Source of the DNA: an uncultured Bacteroidia bacterium
Lineage (GTDB): Bacteria > Bacteroidota > Bacteroidia > Bacteroidales > UBA932
Assembly: GCA_902792815.1 (NCBI GenBank)
Contig: CADBAY010000007.1
Coordinates: 1 to 64,000 of the forward strand
Direction of reading: 5' to 3'
DNA: 64,000 bases
Position numbers and translations under genes: made by a program. Shown piece after piece: positions 60,055 to 64,000 of the stretch. The notes under the pieces are model-generated. The model did not search any database and was not told the DNA's origin. It saw only the letters and a list, made by a program, of their open reading frames with translations. How positions within the stretch are numbered: position 1 is the stretch's first letter; the number at the start of each line of letters is the position of its first letter.

Positions 60055-61419
60055 ATGGGAGCTTTTCACGCATATGACATACGCGGAATCTACAATGTGG
60101 ATTTCGACAAGGAGACTGCCTACAAGGTGGGTTATTTTCTCCCCGGACTGCTTAACGCCAAAGAAGTTTTGGTAGGAAGGGACTGCAGGACATCTTCGCA
60201 GGAGATTCATGATTATCTGCTCAAGGGCATCACCGATGCCGGCGCCGACGTGTACGACGTTGGCCTTAGCAGCACGCCTATGGTGTACTTCGGCACGGCA
60301 AACTACGGCTTCAAGGCTTCGGTGCAGATTACCGCATCGCATAATCCTGCCGAGTACAACGGTATGAAAGTATCGCGTGAGAACGCCCTTCCCGTCGGCT
60401 TCGACACGGGCCTGGGCCAGATTAAGCAGTGGATCGAAGAGGGCCGTCCTACTCCTGTAGCAGACGTCCCCGGCCGCGTTCACGAGAGGGATATCCGCGC
60501 CGATTACGTGGACTTCCTGCTCAAGTACAAAGGCGACTACAGCGACCTGAAAATTGCCATCGACTGCTCGAACGGCATGTCCAGCCTGTATGTCAAGCAG
60601 GTTTACGGAGACCAGCCCTCCTATATCTTCGACACCCTCGACGGCCGCTTCCCCAACCATGAGCCCAATCCTCTTATCCCCAAGAACGTAGAGCCTCTCA
60701 AGGAACTGGTGCGCAAGACAGGTGCCGATATCGGCATTATTTACGACGGAGACGCCGACCGCGTGATGTTCGTGGACGAGAAGGCCCGCTTCGTGGCCCC
60801 CGACCTTATGATAGCCCTCATGGCCTACTACTTCTGCGACGAGCGCGGTGCGAAGAATCCGCGCGTACTGCAGGAGATCCGCTCTTCCAAGGCCGTCGGC
60901 GAGTTCCTTGCCGACTATGGCGCCGAGATGCATACCTGGAGGGTTGGCCGTGCTTTTGCGGCTCCCAAGCTTCGTGAGATAGATGGACTTTGGGGCGGCG
61001 AGCTTGCCGGCCACTACTATTTCAAAGATTTCTTCTACTCCGACAGCGGCATGCTGGCATCCATCATCGTGCTTCGCATCGTCGCCGCCCTCAAGAAAGA
61101 AGGCCGTACCCTCAGCGGCGAGATCGACAAGCTTACACGCTATCGCAATTCGGGCGAGATCAACTTCCGCGTTGAAGACAAGAAGGGCGCAATGGACGCC
61201 GTACGTGATTATTTCCTCGGAGAAGAAAAAGCCGACGCTTTTATGGACTTCGACGGCTACAGGGCAGAATTCCCCACCTGGTGGTTCAATATCCGCCCGT
61301 CCAATACCGAGCCTTATCTCCGTTTCATCTGTGAGGCCACTACCGACGAGGTTCTTCACGATAAGATTGCCAAGGTGCAGGAAATCATAGAGAAGCAGTT
61401 TGGAGGAGTGAGAGCCTGA
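60055..61419 (+). CDS. Phosphomannomutase/phosphoglucomutase
   Basis: The 454-residue protein has the four motifs of alpha-D-phosphohexomutases: the phosphoserine loop TASHNP (Ser95), the metal site DGDADR (from Asp231), the sugar-specificity loop GGELAGH and the phosphate-binding RPSNTEP. It opens FHAYDIRGIYN, as in bifunctional PMM/PGM enzymes. It interconverts mannose or glucose 1- and 6-phosphates for sugar-nucleotide supply. The stop overlaps the M23 gene start by one base (TGATG). Confidence 0.94.
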   Translation: MGAFHAYDIRGIYNVDFDKETAYKVGYFLPGLLNAKEVLVGRDCRTSSQEIHDYLLKGITDAGADVYDVGLSSTPMVYFGTANYGFKASVQITASHNPAEYNGMKVSRENALPVGFDTGLGQIKQWIEEGRPTPVADVPGRVHERDIRADYVDFLLKYKGDYSDLKIAIDCSNGMSSLYVKQVYGDQPSYIFDTLDGRFPNHEPNPLIPKNVEPLKELVRKTGADIGIIYDGDADRVMFVDEKARFVAPDLMIALMAYYFCDERGAKNPRVLQEIRSSKAVGEFLADYGAEMHTWRVGRAFAAPKLREIDGLWGGELAGHYYFKDFFYSDSGMLASIIVLRIVAALKKEGRTLSGEIDKLTRYRNSGEINFRVEDKKGAMDAVRDYFLGEEKADAFMDFDGYRAEFPTWWFNIRPSNTEPYLRFICEATTDEVLHDKIAKVQEIIEKQFGGVRA

Positions 61420-62456
61420 TGAAACGTCTTTGTGTACTGATACTAAGCCTGATAACCTGCTGCATAACACTGGCCCAGACCGACAGCCTCTCCAAAGCCC
61501 AGAGGCCTGACTCTCTGGCGAGGCCGGATGATATTACTCCTGACCTGACCATCTTTGCCAAGGGCAACGGAGTCGCCGTCGATACGCTTGACGTGGGCGA
61601 CGGGCGGGTGCGTATTGTGCTCCGTGACGATAATACCTGGTACCTCATAAAGAACGTCGAGGCCCTGGAGGGCGAGGAACTCTTTACCGAGAACTGGCGT
61701 GAGCACATCGTCAATCCTTACATAGGCACTCCGCTTGACAGCATTCCGTACCGTGTGACCATTTGTCTGGTCGATTCGGTAAGCCGCTTCGTGTGCCCGC
61801 ACAAAGGGAAAGTGTTCTCGAAGTTCGGCATCAGAAGAGGCCGCAAGCACACGGGCTGCGACGTGCCCTATCCTACCGGGACCCCGGTCTATTGCGCCTT
61901 CGACGGCCGCGTGAGGCTTGCCGAGCGTCACAAGGGCTACGGCCTTGCAATAGTCGTGCGTCACGAAAACGGCCTTGAAACCCTTTACGGGCATCTTTCA
62001 CGTATGGATGTAGTGCCCGGCCAGTGGGTGCATGCTGGTGATCTTCTGGGCCTTGGCGGATCTACCGGCCGCAGCAGCGGCCCGCATCTGCACTTCGAAA
62101 CCCGCTATTGCGGACACGCATTCGACCCCGAATGGATTGTAGATTTCGAGAGGGGAGTGCTGCGTAAGAACGTGTTCGTACTCAAGCGCAGTTACCTCTC
62201 GCCTTACAGCCGTTATGTCCCCGAGACTATCGACGACGAAGAGGAACTCTATATGACCGAAGAGCAGATAAAGGCCGAGGAAGAGCGTATCGCCAAGGAG
62301 CGGGCAGCCATGAAGTACCATACCATCCGGTCTGGCGACACCCTTTCGGGCATAGCTGCCAAGTATGGCACCAGCGTGTCAAAGATCTGCTCCCTGAACA
62401 GCGGCCTTAAACCTACTACGACCCTCAGCATTGGCCGTAAGATCAGGGTAAAATGA
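61419..62456 (+). CDS. M23 peptidase with C-terminal LysM domain
   Basis: The 345-residue protein has a signal peptide (MKRLCVLILSLITCCITLA), a central LytM/M23 domain with the zinc ligands His144 and Asp148 (KHTGCDVPYP) and the second motif HLHFE (His225), and a LysM peptidoglycan-binding domain at about 300-345 (YHTIRSGDTLSGIAAKYGTS). All metal ligands are present, so it should be an active cell-wall endopeptidase, unlike degenerate divisome activators. It is coupled to the upstream mutase gene and overlaps miaB by 4 bases. Confidence 0.94.
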   Translation: MKRLCVLILSLITCCITLAQTDSLSKAQRPDSLARPDDITPDLTIFAKGNGVAVDTLDVGDGRVRIVLRDDNTWYLIKNVEALEGEELFTENWREHIVNPYIGTPLDSIPYRVTICLVDSVSRFVCPHKGKVFSKFGIRRGRKHTGCDVPYPTGTPVYCAFDGRVRLAERHKGYGLAIVVRHENGLETLYGHLSRMDVVPGQWVHAGDLLGLGGSTGRSSGPHLHFETRYCGHAFDPEWIVDFERGVLRKNVFVLKRSYLSPYSRYVPETIDDEEELYMTEEQIKAEEERIAKERAAMKYHTIRSGDTLSGIAAKYGTSVSKICSLNSGLKPTTTLSIGRKIRVK

Positions 62457-63784
62457 TGAGCAAGAAAGTATATATCGAGACTTACGGCTGCCAGATGAAC
62501 GTGGCGGATACGGAGGTCATATTCTCCCTTCTGGAAAAGCACGGATACGAGCGTACGGAGGATATGGCGCAGGCAGACGTAATAATGGCTAACACCTGCT
62601 CGGTGCGCGACAACGCCGAGCAGCGTATCCTGGGGCGCATAGAGCAGTTCCATTTCCAGAAAAAGCAGCGCCCCTGGGTGCTGGTAGGCATTCTGGGCTG
62701 TATGGCCGAAAGGCTTAAAGGCGCTCTCATCGACACCGGCAAGGTGGATATTGTGGCAGGCCCCGACGCCTACCGCTCCCTTCCGGTCCTTCTGCAGAAC
62801 GCGGCTCCCGGGATGCCCCAGATTAACGTAGAGCTCTCCCGCGAGGAGACCTACGCCGATATTTCGCCGGTGCGGCTTGACAAGAACGGCGTGTCGGCCT
62901 TCATCTCCATCATGAGAGGATGCAATAACGTGTGCTCTTACTGTGTAGTGCCCTACACACGTGGTGCCGAGCGCAGCCGAGACTCCCATTCCATTGTGCG
63001 TGAGGCCTGTGACTGCGCCGTCAAGGGATACAAGGAAGTTACGCTGCTGGGGCAGAACGTTGACTCATATCATTACCAAGACTGCAACTTCGCCTCCCTG
63101 CTGAAACTGGTGGCGGAGAGCTGCCCGCAGATGCGCGTGCGCTTTTCGACTTCCAATCCCCAGGACATTTCCGACGAAGTGCTGCAGGTAATGGCTTCGC
63201 ACGCGAATATCTGCCATCATATACATCTGCCGGTCCAGTCCGGCTCCGACCGTATGCTTGAAAAGATGCGTCGCCGCTACACCCGGGAGGGCTATCTCGA
63301 GCGGGTGGCCGCCATACGCCGGTATATGCCGGACTGCGCCATATCTACCGATGTAATTGCCGGTTTCTGCTCCGAGACGGAAGACGATCACCGCCTGACC
63401 CTCAGCCTCTTCGAAGAGGTGGGCTTCGATGCTGCCTATATGTTCTACTACTCCGAGCGTCCGGGCACTCTTGCGGCCCGCAAATATCCCGATGACGTGT
63501 CCCAGGAGGTCAAGAACCGCAGGCTCGAAGAAATCATCGCCCTGCAGAACCGCCTCTCGCTCCAGAGCAATGAACGGGATATAGGCAAAACCTTCCGCGT
63601 GCTGGTGGAGGGCCCGTCAAAAAGAAATCCCGCCCAGCTTTGCGGCAGGGCGGGAAATAATAAGATGTGCGTCTGGCCCGATACCGAGCACAAGGCAGGT
63701 GACTTCGTAGATGTGGAGGTGCTTTCCTGCACCCAGGCAACGCTAATATGCCGGGCGGCGCCCGCCGGGACGGGAGTGGAATGA
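62453..63784 (+). CDS. miaB: tRNA-2-methylthio-N6-dimethylallyladenosine synthase
   Basis: The 443-residue protein shows the MiaB order: the N-terminal iron-sulfur domain (ETYGCQMN, ANTCSVRDNA, GILGCMAE), the radical SAM core with CxxxCxxC in RGCNNVCSYCVVPYTRG, and a C-terminal TRAM domain. It adds the methylthio group to i6A37 of tRNAs reading UNN codons. The ATG at 62453 overlaps the M23 stop; the next Met codon is equally possible. It is the last gene of this run. Confidence 0.96.
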   Translation: MMSKKVYIETYGCQMNVADTEVIFSLLEKHGYERTEDMAQADVIMANTCSVRDNAEQRILGRIEQFHFQKKQRPWVLVGILGCMAERLKGALIDTGKVDIVAGPDAYRSLPVLLQNAAPGMPQINVELSREETYADISPVRLDKNGVSAFISIMRGCNNVCSYCVVPYTRGAERSRDSHSIVREACDCAVKGYKEVTLLGQNVDSYHYQDCNFASLLKLVAESCPQMRVRFSTSNPQDISDEVLQVMASHANICHHIHLPVQSGSDRMLEKMRRRYTREGYLERVAAIRRYMPDCAISTDVIAGFCSETEDDHRLTLSLFEEVGFDAAYMFYYSERPGTLAARKYPDDVSQEVKNRRLEEIIALQNRLSLQSNERDIGKTFRVLVEGPSKRNPAQLCGRAGNNKMCVWPDTEHKAGDFVDVEVLSCTQATLICRAAPAGTGVE

Positions 63785-64000
63785 TTCTCCCACGGCCATG
63801 AGTGCCGAGAGTGTTGCCGGCAGCCTTTGAACGCCGCTGAGAGTTATTTTATGCGATGATGTGTGTTGAGCGTCGTCGGCATCAATCAGTGCCAGGCCGA
63901 GTTTGTCGAATACCAGATATCCCTTGGTGGCGAAATCCACACATGGCACCACTCCCAGCGTACGCAGATAGCTTCCGTCTTCTTCGTAAAGCGAGATAAC
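63743..64000 (-). CDS. Unknown protein, C-terminal part (5' end beyond window)
   Basis: A minus-strand frame is open from base 64000 to a stop at 63743, giving 85 residues (ISLYEEDGSYLRTLGVVPCV, then GYLVFDKLGLALIDADDAQH). The first part recalls a strand of six-bladed beta-propeller lipoproteins (YxxDGxYLRTxG), but the evidence is thin. It overlaps the end of miaB by 42 bases, which is long for convergent genes, so the real stop might lie elsewhere or a frameshift may have extended it. No function is assigned. Confidence 0.45.
   Translation of the reverse strand, partial: VISLYEEDGSYLRTLGVVPCVDFATKGYLVFDKLGLALIDADDAQHTSSHKITLSGVQRLPATLSALMAVGESFHSRPGGRRPAY

Overview
The window looks like a chromosomal segment of a gut-type Bacteroidales bacterium, probably from a metagenome-assembled or lightly studied lineage. 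The support is direct: most genes follow a -7 box of the Bacteroidetes form TAnnTTTG (usually TATATTTG), Shine-Dalgarno sequences are almost absent, and the gene content is typical of the order: SusC-type TonB-dependent receptor, fimbrillin-like surface lipoproteins, type III glutamine synthetase, DUF4837, DUF6377 and DUF4876 proteins. Coding sequence is GC-rich, with one clearly AT-rich island at about 13.9-14.8 kb.

Layout. 0-7 kb: accessory genes. They include the tail of a Vat/CatB-type acetyltransferase, a GNAT-Nim fusion, small lipoproteins, a small peptide gene placed before a 955-residue surface lipoprotein with two Big_2 repeats, a low-molecular-weight tyrosine phosphatase and a degraded Tat-signal gene. 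7-16 kb: 3-hydroxyacyl-CoA dehydrogenase, SPFH protein, glnN, a GH13-endonuclease/phosphatase-fold fusion, an AT-rich toxin-antitoxin-like pair and murQ. 16-18 kb: a broken SusC/GLUG chimera facing a DUF6377 regulator. 18-25 kb: aminotransferase, LOG-family protein, GH2 beta-mannosidase and DUF2207 protein. 25-38 kb: two modules of acyl-activating ligases and acyltransferases, separated by an outer-membrane barrel and a membrane-bound LytTR regulator whose promoter carries an array of repeats; then DUF3737, a large perfect inverted repeat, a MalY/PatB aminotransferase and a lipoprotein peptide deformylase. 39-49 kb: greA, tRNA-His and a tight four-gene operon (TonB receptor, DUF4876 lipoprotein, outer-membrane barrel, periplasmic M16 peptidase). 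48-53 kb: the housekeeping run DUF4837-rseP-dxr-small membrane protein, divergent from ruvX-def. 53-60 kb: a second small peptide gene and two paralogous GLUG-repeat lipoproteins flanking a 51-bp tandem repeat array; the second paralogue ends in a glycerophosphodiesterase domain. 60-64 kb: phosphohexomutase, M23/LysM peptidase, miaB and a truncated unknown.

The most system-like locus is 39.8-48.6 kb. A TonB-dependent receptor is co-transcribed with a lipoprotein, an outer-membrane barrel and a periplasmic M16 peptidase, which recalls protein-import-and-cleave systems such as FusA/FusC; the substrate is unknown. Other notable signals are the two YxxP-type small peptides before surface lipoproteins, the repeats upstream of the LytTR regulator, the 28-bp perfect inverted repeat, the 51-bp array, several unusual domain fusions, and three relic genes that keep an N-terminal signal and a C-terminal tail but are broken in the middle.
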